64,000 nt of DNA from Bordetella hinzii LMG 13501. GTDB taxonomy: Bacteria > Pseudomonadota > Gammaproteobacteria > Burkholderiales > Burkholderiaceae_B. Below, one piece after another: positions 8,954-16,331 of this stretch; within the stretch, counting starts at the first letter, position 1, and each line of letters starts with the position of its first letter. The stretch lies in contig NZ_LRUJ01000003.1 of the NCBI RefSeq assembly GCF_001548475.1, positions 62,001 to 126,000 on the forward strand, read 5' to 3'. A program made the translations under genes and the position numbers. The notes below the pieces were generated by a model. That model was given only the letters and a program-made list of their open reading frames with translations, was not told the DNA's origin and did no database searches.

Positions 8954-9723
8954 CGCAGTCCGACCATCGTCGAACGCAGCTGCGATGCGATCTGCCGCAG
9001 GGGCTGCAGAAACTCCGCCACGGCGGACGCTTCGGTATACGTGCCCGCCGACAGGCTTACGTTGATGGCCGCCACGATGCCCCCGTCCTGGTCGCGCACG
9101 GGCACGGCCAGGCCGGCGATGGAATCGTCCAGCTCGCTGTCCACCCAGGCGTAGCTTTGCTTGCGCGCCAGCAGAATGGCCTCGCGCAGGCGATCGCGGT
9201 CCACCACGGTGTGGGTGGTGAGCGGCTTGAGCGTGGCCGTCCGCAGATAGTGCTCCAGCGCCTCGTCGTCCAGCCCTGACAGCAAGACCCGGCCCATCGA
9301 CACCGCATGCGCCGGCAGGCGGCTGCCCAGCGAAGGGCTCATGGACAGAATGCGCTTGGTATGCAAGCGCTGCACATAGACGATTTCTTCGTCGTCCAGC
9401 ACCGACACGGCGCAGGACTGTCCGATGCGCGCACCCAGCTCTTCGAGCGAGAGCTGCGACTGGCGCCAATAAGGCAGCGTGTACAGGTAGGACAGGCCCA
9501 GGCGCAGCACCTTGGGCGTGAGCCAATAGTGCTTGCCGTCGGTCTTGACGAAGGACAGCTCGATCAGCGTCATGAGGAAACGGCGCACCGCCGTGCGCGG
9601 CAGTTCCACCGCCGCGGCGATGTCGGCCAGTGTCTGGCGCGCGTCCCCTTGCCCCATGGTTTCGATGATCTTAAGCCCGCGCGCAAAGGTGCGGACGAAC
9701 GATTCGCTTTCCGGTGTTGCCAT
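8950..9723 (-). CDS. IclR family transcriptional regulator
   Basis: A 257-residue protein. An N-terminal winged helix-turn-helix (about residues 10-75, with LADIAAAVELPRTAVRRFL as the recognition region) is followed by the IclR effector domain (SVLDDEEIVYVQRL, then GRVLLSGL and the C-terminal AAINVSL). The ATG at 9723 is used; the frame stays open upstream but loses similarity. The PcaR/PobR-like spacing suggests a regulator of aromatic or organic-acid catabolism. It is divergent from the acyl-CoA operon beginning at 9888, which it probably controls through the inverted repeat at 9770-9811. Confidence 0.9.
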   Translation of the reverse strand: MATPESESFVRTFARGLKIIETMGQGDARQTLADIAAAVELPRTAVRRFLMTLIELSFVKTDGKHYWLTPKVLRLGLSYLYTLPYWRQSQLSLEELGARIGQSCAVSVLDDEEIVYVQRLHTKRILSMSPSLGSRLPAHAVSMGRVLLSGLDDEALEHYLRTATLKPLTTHTVVDRDRLREAILLARKQSYAWVDSELDDSIAGLAVPVRDQDGGIVAAINVSLSAGTYTEASAVAEFLQPLRQIASQLRSTMVGLR

Positions 9724-9769
9724 GACCTCTCCCGCGGACGTGCTTGACACGTTCGCCCCGACTACCCAA

Positions 9770-9811
9770 AATGACCGTATAGCGGATGGATATGTCCGCT
9801 TAGCGGTCATT
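9770..9811. promoter_or_regulatory. imperfect inverted repeat, probable IclR operator
   Basis: AATGACCGTATAGCGGA (9770-9786) is mirrored by TCCGCTTAGCGGTCATT (9795-9811) around an 8-bp spacer; only a few central positions fail to match. It sits in the middle of the divergent promoter region between the IclR gene and the 9888 operon, the expected place for autoregulation and pathway control. Binding by this particular regulator is inference. Confidence 0.6.
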
Positions 9812-9887
9812 ATAGACAGACCGACCGCGCTGCGCAAGTCCGGGCCCGGCAATGCGCCTTCCCCTCCCAACCCGCCCTGGAAAGGCC

Positions 9888-10361
9888 ATGACGCAAACCA
9901 CATTCGAGACAGATTTCTGGAAAGACGCCTCGGCGCGCAAGATCTGGGACGACATCGTCCCCGGCGAGCCGCGCAAGACCCTCCCCTACACCCTGACGCT
10001 GGAAGCCATCCAGAAGTACTGCCGCGTCGTCGGCGATATGCATCCGCTGTACTTCGACGAAGACTACGCCCGGAAGTCACCCTACAAGGGCCTGATCGCC
10101 CCGCCGGCCATCCATATTCTCCTGATGTTCGCCTGCACGCCCACCGATGACTGGATGCGCAGCCCCGGCACCGTCAATGCCGGCCAGTCCTGGAGCTACA
10201 ACCTGCCCGCCCGTCCCGGCGACGTCATCCGGCTGGAAGCCCGCGCGCTGGACAAGTTCATCCGCAAGGACCGCCTCTTCGTCGTGCACGACAACGTCTT
10301 CTTCAATCAGAACAATGAAGTGATCTGCTCCGGCCGCGGCTGGACGATCCGGCCCATGTAA
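9888..10361 (+). CDS. MaoC/FAS1-like hot-dog hydratase, probable non-catalytic subunit
   Basis: A 157-residue hot-dog protein from the ATG at 9888, which has an AAAGG ribosome site. In MaoC-type hydratases the active motif is DxNPxHxD; here the matching segment is GDMHPLYFDED, where Tyr55 stands at the catalytic His position. This is the pattern of the FAS1-like dehydratase N-terminal half, which usually pairs with a catalytic half. The next gene, 11 bp downstream, carries the intact motif, so the two products probably form a heteromeric enoyl-CoA hydratase. It is the first gene of the operon 9888-14649. Confidence 0.82.
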   Translation: MTQTTFETDFWKDASARKIWDDIVPGEPRKTLPYTLTLEAIQKYCRVVGDMHPLYFDEDYARKSPYKGLIAPPAIHILLMFACTPTDDWMRSPGTVNAGQSWSYNLPARPGDVIRLEARALDKFIRKDRLFVVHDNVFFNQNNEVICSGRGWTIRPM

Positions 10362-10372
10362 GGAGCACCAAC

Positions 10373-10807
10373 ATGACCCAGACATTCGACTCGCTTGCCG
10401 CCGGCCAGAAAATCGAAGGCGCGCCCTTTTCGCCGACCCGGGAATCCATCCGCCAGTTCTGCGAAGCCTCGCTGGACTACAACCCGCTGCACCTGGATGA
10501 CAACTACATGCAGGGCAATTTCGGCCGCACCAACTTCGGCGGCATCATCATGCACGGCATGAACAACTTCGGCGTCATCACGCGCATGCTGACCGATTGG
10601 CTCTATGAGCGCGGCGGCGTGCAGCGCCGCCTGGAGACCCGCTGGAAGGCGCCAGTCAAGCCGGGCGACACCATCACCCCGCAAGCGGTGATCACCGCCA
10701 CCCGCAAGACCGAGAACAGCCGCTGGGCCACGCTGGACGTGCAGGTGCTCAACCAGCGCGGCGAAACCGTGGCGGTCGGCGAGGCCATGGTCGAGTTCCC
10801 CCACTGA
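10373..10807 (+). CDS. MaoC family enoyl-CoA hydratase, catalytic subunit
   Basis: A 144-residue single hot-dog domain with the full hydratase motif LDYNPLHLDD (Asp35 and His40 as the expected catalytic pair) and the following GGIIMHGM turn. It would add water across the double bond of a 2-enoyl-CoA. It follows the Tyr-substituted homologue with an 11-bp gap and a GGAG ribosome site. The physiological substrate is unknown; neighbours suggest a CoA-activated acid made by the CoA-transferase at 11861 and cleaved by the thiolase-like protein at 13492. Confidence 0.87.
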   Translation: MTQTFDSLAAGQKIEGAPFSPTRESIRQFCEASLDYNPLHLDDNYMQGNFGRTNFGGIIMHGMNNFGVITRMLTDWLYERGGVQRRLETRWKAPVKPGDTITPQAVITATRKTENSRWATLDVQVLNQRGETVAVGEAMVEFPH

Positions 10808-10865
10808 TATCCGCCGGCGGCGCCCGCGCCGGCGCCGCCCCACCGACAAGAATGAGGAGACAACA

Positions 10866-11852
10866 ATGAATTCATGGTTGCGCAGCGCGGCCGGCCTTTG
10901 CCTGGGAGCGCTCTGCCTCCTGCCGCTGGCGGTCCGCGCCCAGACCTTCCCCGACCGGCCCGTGCGCATCGTCGTGCCCTTCCCGGCCGGCGGCACGACC
11001 GATATCCTGGCCCGCATGCTGGGCAATGCCCTGGGCGCGGCATGGAAGCAGCCCGTGGTGATCGAGAACAAGCCCGGCGCCAGCGGCACGATATTCTCCG
11101 AGCAGCTGGCCCGCACGCCCGCCGACGGCTATACGCTGATGGTCACGGCCACGCATCACGTCATCAATCCGGCGCTCTATAAGAACCTGCGCTACGACAG
11201 CAAGAAAGACTTCACCCCCATCGCCCAGGTCGCGGCCGTGCCCAATGTGCTGGTGGTCAATGCCGAATTCGCGCAACGCAACCATATCGACACCGTCGGC
11301 GACCTGATCGCCTACGCCCGCGCCAACCCGGGCAAGGTCAACTTCGGATCGGCCGGCACGGGCGGGGCCAACCACCTCTCGGGCGAGCTGTTCAAGTCCA
11401 TGACGGGCGTGTCCATGGTCCATATCCCCTACAAGGGCGCCGCGCCCGCGCTCAACGACCTGCTGGGCGGCCAGATCCCCATCATGTTCGACTCCGTGCC
11501 CGGCGTGCTGCAGCACATCAAGGCCGGCAAGCTGCGCGCCTTGGGCGTGACCTCGCTGAGCCGGTCCGCGGCCCTGCCCGATGTGCCGACGCTGGACGAA
11601 GCCGGCGTCAAAGGCTTCGAGGCCACGGCCTGGTTTGGCCTCTACGCTCCCGGCCATATGGACGCCAAGCTGACCGAACGCCTGTCCGCCGACGTGCTGG
11701 CCGCGCTGAACACGGCCGCCATCCGCGAGCAGTTCGCGCAGCAAGGCGCCGTGCCGGGCACGATGACCCAGGCCGAGTTCGCCGCCTTCGTCGGCACGGA
11801 AATGGACAAGTGGTCCAAGGTCATCGCCGACGCCCACATCACCATCCAATAG
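10866..11852 (+). CDS. Bug/TctC family periplasmic solute receptor
   Basis: A 328-residue secreted protein. The signal peptide covers about residues 1-27. It is followed by the Bug family landmarks FPDRPVRIVVPFPAGGTTDILAR, VVIENKPGASG, the DGYTLMV segment and VPYKGAAPALNDLLGG in the hinge region. Bug receptors bind carboxylic acids or related solutes in the periplasm and feed TctAB-type permeases, which are not encoded nearby. It lies inside a CoA-dependent catabolic operon, so its ligand is probably the acid that the operon degrades. Confidence 0.93.
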   Translation: MNSWLRSAAGLCLGALCLLPLAVRAQTFPDRPVRIVVPFPAGGTTDILARMLGNALGAAWKQPVVIENKPGASGTIFSEQLARTPADGYTLMVTATHHVINPALYKNLRYDSKKDFTPIAQVAAVPNVLVVNAEFAQRNHIDTVGDLIAYARANPGKVNFGSAGTGGANHLSGELFKSMTGVSMVHIPYKGAAPALNDLLGGQIPIMFDSVPGVLQHIKAGKLRALGVTSLSRSAALPDVPTLDEAGVKGFEATAWFGLYAPGHMDAKLTERLSADVLAALNTAAIREQFAQQGAVPGTMTQAEFAAFVGTEMDKWSKVIADAHITIQ

Positions 11853-11860
11853 GAAGCAGC

Positions 11861-13114
11861 ATGACGGCAACTCCCGAAAGCAAGGCTGCCGCGCCGGGCG
11901 CTCTCTCCCATATCCGGGTGCTCGATCTCTCGCGCATCCTGGCCGGCCCCTGGTGCACGCAGAACCTGGCCGACATGGGCGCCGAGGTGATCAAGGTCGA
12001 ACGCCCCGGCACAGGAGACGATACGCGCGCCTGGGGCCCGCCCTGGACACGCGACGGCGACGACACGCGCGACTCCACCTATTACGCGGCCGCCAACCGC
12101 GGCAAGCAATCGCTCACGCTGGACATCTCCAAGCCCGAAGGCCAGCGCATCGCGCGGGAGCTGGCCGCCCAGAGCGACGTGGTCATCGAAAACTACAAAA
12201 TCGGCGACCTCAAACGCTACGGGCTGGACTATGACAGCCTGCGGGCCCTCAACCCGGGCCTGGTGTATTGCTCCATCACCGGCTACGGCCAGGACGGTCC
12301 CAGCGCCAGCAAGCCGGGCTACGACTTTGTCTTCCAGGCCATCGGCGGCCTCATGAGCATCACCGGCGAGCGCGACGACCTGCCCGGCGGCGGCCCGCAA
12401 AAAGCCGGCATCGCCATCGCCGATGTCATCACCGGCATGTACGCCACCATCGCCATCCTCGCCGCGCTGAACTACCGGTCGGTCTCCGGCCGCGGCCAGT
12501 ACATCGACATGGCGCTGCTGGACTGCATCGTCGCCCTGGGCGGCAACCAGGTCACCGGCTACTTCGCCACCGGCCGCGCGCCCCACCGCTATGGCAACGC
12601 GCACGCCAGCCTGGTGCCCTACCAGGTGTTCCGCGTGGCCGACGGCGAGATCGTCGTCGCCGTCGGCAACGATGATCAATGGCAACGCTACTGCCGCGCC
12701 ATCGAGCGGCCCGACCTCGCCGCCGACGCGCGCTGGGCCAAGGTGACCGGCCGTATCCAGGGCCGCGACACCCTGGTGCCCGAGCTGGCGCGCAGCATGC
12801 TGGCGCGCCCGGCCGCCGACTGGCTGGAAAGACTGGAAACGCACGGCGTGCCTTGCGGGCGTATCAATGACTATGAGCAGGTCTTCCAGGATCCCCAGGT
12901 GCGCCACCGCGGCCTGCGCGTGGACATTCCGCGCGGGACTGGCAGCGGCGGCGTCGTCTCCACCATCGCCAGCCCCTTGCGCCTGCGCGACACACCGCCG
13001 CGCTATGACCTGCCGCCGCCCCGCCTGGGCGACAGTACCGAGCGCGTGCTGGGCAGCCTGCTGGGCTACGGCCCCGAGGACATCGCCCGGCTGCGCGGAC
13101 AGGGCATTGTCTGA
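11861..13114 (+). CDS. class III CoA-transferase (CaiB/BaiF family)
   Basis: A 417-residue protein from the ATG at 11861, eight bases after the Bug gene stop. It starts with the family motif GALSHIRVLDLSRILAGPWC and has ADMGAEVIKVERPGTGDDTR, plus KPGYDFVFQAIGG containing the Asp that usually acts as nucleophile. It would activate a carboxylic acid by transferring CoA from a donor such as succinyl-CoA. Operon context points to the first committed step for the acid imported by the receptor. Acid identity is not visible. Confidence 0.9.
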   Translation: MTATPESKAAAPGALSHIRVLDLSRILAGPWCTQNLADMGAEVIKVERPGTGDDTRAWGPPWTRDGDDTRDSTYYAAANRGKQSLTLDISKPEGQRIARELAAQSDVVIENYKIGDLKRYGLDYDSLRALNPGLVYCSITGYGQDGPSASKPGYDFVFQAIGGLMSITGERDDLPGGGPQKAGIAIADVITGMYATIAILAALNYRSVSGRGQYIDMALLDCIVALGGNQVTGYFATGRAPHRYGNAHASLVPYQVFRVADGEIVVAVGNDDQWQRYCRAIERPDLAADARWAKVTGRIQGRDTLVPELARSMLARPAADWLERLETHGVPCGRINDYEQVFQDPQVRHRGLRVDIPRGTGSGGVVSTIASPLRLRDTPPRYDLPPPRLGDSTERVLGSLLGYGPEDIARLRGQGIV

Positions 13115-13126
13115 CCGGAGCCGCTC

Positions 13127-13495
13127 ATGACCCAGACAGAATCCCCGCTGGCGGCCTATCGCCGCCACCTCGCCGCCGGCGAGCTGGCCTATCAGTACGA
13201 CGCGCTGACGGCCCGTCCCGTCTTCCCGCCGCGCGTGCTGGGCCCCGCCTCGGGCAACCCGGCGCTGCAATGGCGCGTGAGCGCAGGCCTGGGCACGGTG
13301 CATGCCGTCACCGTGGTGCATCCGCGCGACCAGCAAAGCTATAACGTCGTGCTGGTCGACATGGACGAAGGCTTCCGCCTCATGAGCCGGGTCGAAGGCC
13401 GCGCCGCCATCGGCATGCGCGTGCGCATGCGAGTGCACACGCCCGCCGACGGCGGCGATCCCTACCCCATCTTCGACAGCCTGGAGCCCGCATGA
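13127..13495 (+). CDS. OB-fold (DUF35) protein lacking the zinc-ribbon cysteines
   Basis: A 122-residue DUF35-type protein. The C-terminal OB fold is recognisable (GLGTVHAVTVVHP ... YNVVLVDMDEGFRLMSRVEG). The N-terminal rubredoxin-like ribbon retains the VFPPR core but has none of its four cysteines, so it should not bind zinc there. DUF35 proteins partner with thiolase-like enzymes; the next gene is such an enzyme and overlaps by ATGA, which implies translational coupling and a complex. Confidence 0.83.
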   Translation: MTQTESPLAAYRRHLAAGELAYQYDALTARPVFPPRVLGPASGNPALQWRVSAGLGTVHAVTVVHPRDQQSYNVVLVDMDEGFRLMSRVEGRAAIGMRVRMRVHTPADGGDPYPIFDSLEPA

Positions 13496-14649
13496 AACCC
13501 GCCTTGCAACGCGGCCGCATCGCCATCGTCGGCGCGGCCGAATCCGATCTGGGCAAAGTCGCGCCCGGCCTGGGGCCGATAGACCTCATGGGCCAGGCCG
13601 TGGGCCGCGCGCTACAAGACTGCGGCCTGACCCTGGGCGAGATCGACGGCCTGTTCGCCACCACCTCGCAAAGCCGCATGCCCACGCTGGCCCTGGCCGA
13701 ATACCTCGGCATCCAGCCGCGCTACCACGACGCCACCAATATGGGCGGCGCCTCTTTCATGAGCATGGTGTCCCATGCCCAGGCCGCCATCGAGGCCGGC
13801 CTGTGCGAGGTCGCCGTCATCGCCTATGGCAGCACCCAACGCAGCCTGGGCCGCGCCAATGTCGCCGCGCCCGATCCCAACCCCTACGAGGCGCCCTATC
13901 GGCCCATGTATACCGCCAGCTCCTATGCGCTGGCCGCCTCGCGCCATATGCATCAGTACGGCACCACCCGCCGGCAGCTGGCCGAAATCGCCGTGGCGGC
14001 CCGGCAATGGGCGCTGCTTAACCCCGCCGCCTGGGAGAAAAAACCGCTGACGGTGGACGACGTGCTGACCTCGCCCATGATCAGCGAACCGCTCACGCTG
14101 CGCGACTGCTGCCTGGTGACCGACGGCGGCGGCGCCCTGGTCCTGACCCGGGCCGAGCGGGCGCGCGATCTGCGCCGCCCGCCCGCCTATGTCCTGGGCC
14201 TGGGCGAAGCCCTCAGCCACTACGCCATCAGCGCCATGCCGGACCTCACCATCACGGCGGCCGTGCACAGCGGCGCCCAGGCCTATCACATGGCCGGCCT
14301 GTCGCCCCGGGACATCGACGTCCTGCAGCTCTACGACGCCTTCACCATCACCACCCTGCTCTTTCTCGAAGACCTGGGCTTCTGCCCCAAGGGCGAAGGC
14401 GGGCGCTATGTCGAAAACGGCCGTATCGCGCCGGGCGGCGCCCTGCCCGTCAATACCAGCGGCGGCGGCCTGTCGTACTGCCATCCCGGCATGTATGGCA
14501 TCTTCGCGCTCATCGAAGCCGTCCGGCAGCTGCGCGGCGAGGGCGGCGAAAGACAGATCGCCGGCTGCCACACCGCGCTCGCCCACGGCAACGGCGGCAC
14601 CCTATCGAGCCAAAGCACCGTGATCCTGGGCAGCGCCGCGGCACTGTAG
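13492..14649 (+). CDS. thiolase-like (SCP2-type) acyl-CoA acetyltransferase
   Basis: A 385-residue thiolase-superfamily protein of the lipid-transfer/SCP2 group: GRIAIVGAAESDLGK at the N-terminus, TNMGGASFMSMVSHAQAAIEAG in the region where classical thiolases have their acyl-bearing Cys, and the C-terminal NTSGGGLSYCHPGMYG and LAHGNGGTLSSQST blocks. The usual nucleophilic Cys near residue 87 is not at its standard place, as in many members of this subgroup, so its reaction may be an aldol/retro-aldol or thiolytic step. It is coupled to the DUF35 gene and ends the operon. Confidence 0.85.
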   Translation: MKPALQRGRIAIVGAAESDLGKVAPGLGPIDLMGQAVGRALQDCGLTLGEIDGLFATTSQSRMPTLALAEYLGIQPRYHDATNMGGASFMSMVSHAQAAIEAGLCEVAVIAYGSTQRSLGRANVAAPDPNPYEAPYRPMYTASSYALAASRHMHQYGTTRRQLAEIAVAARQWALLNPAAWEKKPLTVDDVLTSPMISEPLTLRDCCLVTDGGGALVLTRAERARDLRRPPAYVLGLGEALSHYAISAMPDLTITAAVHSGAQAYHMAGLSPRDIDVLQLYDAFTITTLLFLEDLGFCPKGEGGRYVENGRIAPGGALPVNTSGGGLSYCHPGMYGIFALIEAVRQLRGEGGERQIAGCHTALAHGNGGTLSSQSTVILGSAAAL

Positions 14650-14754
14650 CGGCGCGTGGCCGCAGCGCGGGGCGCCGCCGGGCGGTGCTCCCCTGTCCAC
14701 CGCCTCCTTCCTGGGTAAACCCCGATTCCTTCCTGGGCCGATCTGCCTAAACTA

Positions 14755-14787
14755 ATTTGTACGAACAAATGATCAATACGTACAAAT
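14755..14787. promoter_or_regulatory. perfect inverted repeat, probable GntR/UTRA operator
   Basis: ATTTGTACG (14755-14763) and CGTACAAAT (14779-14787) are a perfect 9-bp inverted repeat with 15 bp between arms, ending 18 bp before the ATG of the downstream operon. The AT-rich arms stand out in a GC-rich region. The operon encodes its own GntR/UTRA regulator (20142), which is the natural candidate to bind here; that link is inference. Confidence 0.65.
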
Positions 14788-14805
14788 CGACCAGGAGGGT
14801 GTCTC

Positions 14806-15315
14806 ATGCAGTCTGCAATCGAAGTCGGCCCGCAGCGTTTCCGGGCTTCCTATGGCCGTTATCTTGAGGACTTCAAGGTGGGCGACGTGTACGAGCACCG
14901 GCCCGGCCGCACCATCACCGACAACGACAACATCCAGTTCTCGTTGTTGACCATGAACGCCCACCCCATGCACTGCGACGCCAACTTCGCCAGCCAGAGC
15001 GAATTCGGCCGCCTGCTGGTCAACAGCGGCCTGTCCCTGGCCGTGGTCTTGGGCATGACGGTCAACGACGTCAGCGCCAAGGCCGTGGCCAATCTGGGCT
15101 GGAAGGAGATCAAGCTCACCGCGCCCGTGTTCGGCGGCGACACCCTGTATGCGGAGTCCGAAGTCCTTGAGGTTCGTCCTTCCAAGAGCCGCCCCACGCA
15201 GGGCATCGTGACCACGCGGACGCGGGCCTTCAACCAGAACGGGATCATGGTCATGGAGTTCCTGCGCATGTCCCTTGTTCCCAAGCGCGGCCACGCCGTG
15301 GACGACCCGCGCTAG
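14806..15315 (+). CDS. ich: MaoC family hydratase, probable itaconyl-CoA hydratase
   Basis: A 169-residue hot-dog protein. The active motif appears as TMNAHPMHCDANFA with Asn51 and His56, and is preceded by TITDNDNIQFSLLTM, the form seen in mesaconyl-/itaconyl-CoA hydratases. It would hydrate an unsaturated dicarboxylyl-CoA, giving citramalyl-CoA if the substrate is itaconyl-CoA. The specific call rests on its neighbours: CoA-transferase, CitE-like lyase, MmgE/PrpD protein and acyl-CoA dehydrogenase in one operon, as in the P. aeruginosa itaconate cluster. The start follows a strong AGGAGG ribosome site. Confidence 0.75.
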   Translation: MQSAIEVGPQRFRASYGRYLEDFKVGDVYEHRPGRTITDNDNIQFSLLTMNAHPMHCDANFASQSEFGRLLVNSGLSLAVVLGMTVNDVSAKAVANLGWKEIKLTAPVFGGDTLYAESEVLEVRPSKSRPTQGIVTTRTRAFNQNGIMVMEFLRMSLVPKRGHAVDDPR

Positions 15316-15345
15316 ACGCCCGAGAACACGCGAGGAGACAAAACA

Positions 15346-16326
15346 ATGATGATCTTTTCCAAGCCGTGGCGGATCGCCATGACGCTTGCGGCGGCCTGCT
15401 TGGCCAGCATGCCGGCGCAAGCAGACTACCCCGAAAGACCCATCCGCATGATCGTGGGCTTCCCGCCTGGACAGGCGACGGATATCGTCGCCCGCATCGC
15501 TGCCAAACAGCTGCAGGAGACCCTGGGCAAGCCCGTCATCGTGGAGAACAAACCGGGCGCGGCCGGCAGCATTGGCTCCGACCTGGTCGCCAAGGCCGAA
15601 CCCGACGGCTATACGCTGGTGGTGGGCTCCAGCGGCACGATGGCCATCAACCCCAGCCTGTACTCGCATCTTCCCTATCATCCGCTCAAGGATTTCGAGC
15701 CCATTTCGCTGTTATCGGTCGTGCCCCTGTTCCTGGCCGTCAACCCCTCCGTCAAGGCCCATACGGCCGCCGAGTTCGTCAAGCTGGCCAAGGCCTCGCC
15801 GGGCAAGCTGAACTATGGCTCGGGCGGCAGCGGCGTCACCAGTCACCTCACCATGGAACTGCTCAAGCATGAGCAGGGCATGGATCTCGTGCATGTGCCG
15901 TACAAGGGCAGTCCCGCCGCCGCGACGGACCTCATCGGCGGGCAGGTCAGCGCCATGATAGATACCGGCGCCGTGCTACTGCCCTATGCGCGTAACGGCA
16001 AGCTGCGCGTCCTGGCCGTGGCCAGCGAGAAACGCAACCCGGCCGCCCCGGATATCCCCACCATGGAAGAAGCGGGCCTGGGCCACTTCGTGGCCCCCGC
16101 CTGGATAGGCCTGGCGGCGCCCAAAGGCACGCCCAAGCCCATCATCGACAAGCTCTATCAGGCCCTCGCCGCGCATTGGACCACCGCGCCCGAGGTCAGC
16201 AGCGTGCTCAAGGGCCTGGGCGCCGAAGCGGTGTTGATGCCGCCCGCGGAATTCCGCCAATACATCCAATCCGAAATCGACAAATGGGCCATCGCTGTGA
16301 ACCTCGCCGGCGCCAAAGTGGATTGA
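15346..16326 (+). CDS. Bug/TctC family periplasmic solute receptor
   Basis: A 326-residue exported protein with a signal peptide ending near residue 26 (ASMPAQA). Family blocks are present: YPERPIRMIVGFPPGQATDIVAR, VIVENKPGAAGS, VPYKGSPAAATDLIGG. It lies between the hydratase and MmgE/PrpD genes, in the place where the P. aeruginosa cluster carries a TRAP transporter, and so probably captures the dicarboxylate degraded by the operon. No permease gene accompanies it. Confidence 0.92.
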   Translation: MMIFSKPWRIAMTLAAACLASMPAQADYPERPIRMIVGFPPGQATDIVARIAAKQLQETLGKPVIVENKPGAAGSIGSDLVAKAEPDGYTLVVGSSGTMAINPSLYSHLPYHPLKDFEPISLLSVVPLFLAVNPSVKAHTAAEFVKLAKASPGKLNYGSGGSGVTSHLTMELLKHEQGMDLVHVPYKGSPAAATDLIGGQVSAMIDTGAVLLPYARNGKLRVLAVASEKRNPAAPDIPTMEEAGLGHFVAPAWIGLAAPKGTPKPIIDKLYQALAAHWTTAPEVSSVLKGLGAEAVLMPPAEFRQYIQSEIDKWAIAVNLAGAKVD

Positions 16327-16331
16327 TCGCC

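Noticed and set aside
7154-9526. 790-codon minus-strand frame opposite mnmH and the GGDEF-EAL gene end
   Set aside because: It covers two clear genes in antisense and has no recognisable domain; long open frames are common in this GC-rich DNA.
11642-13438. 598-codon minus-strand frame opposite the first CoA-transferase
   Set aside because: Antisense shadow of a CaiB/BaiF gene; no domain.
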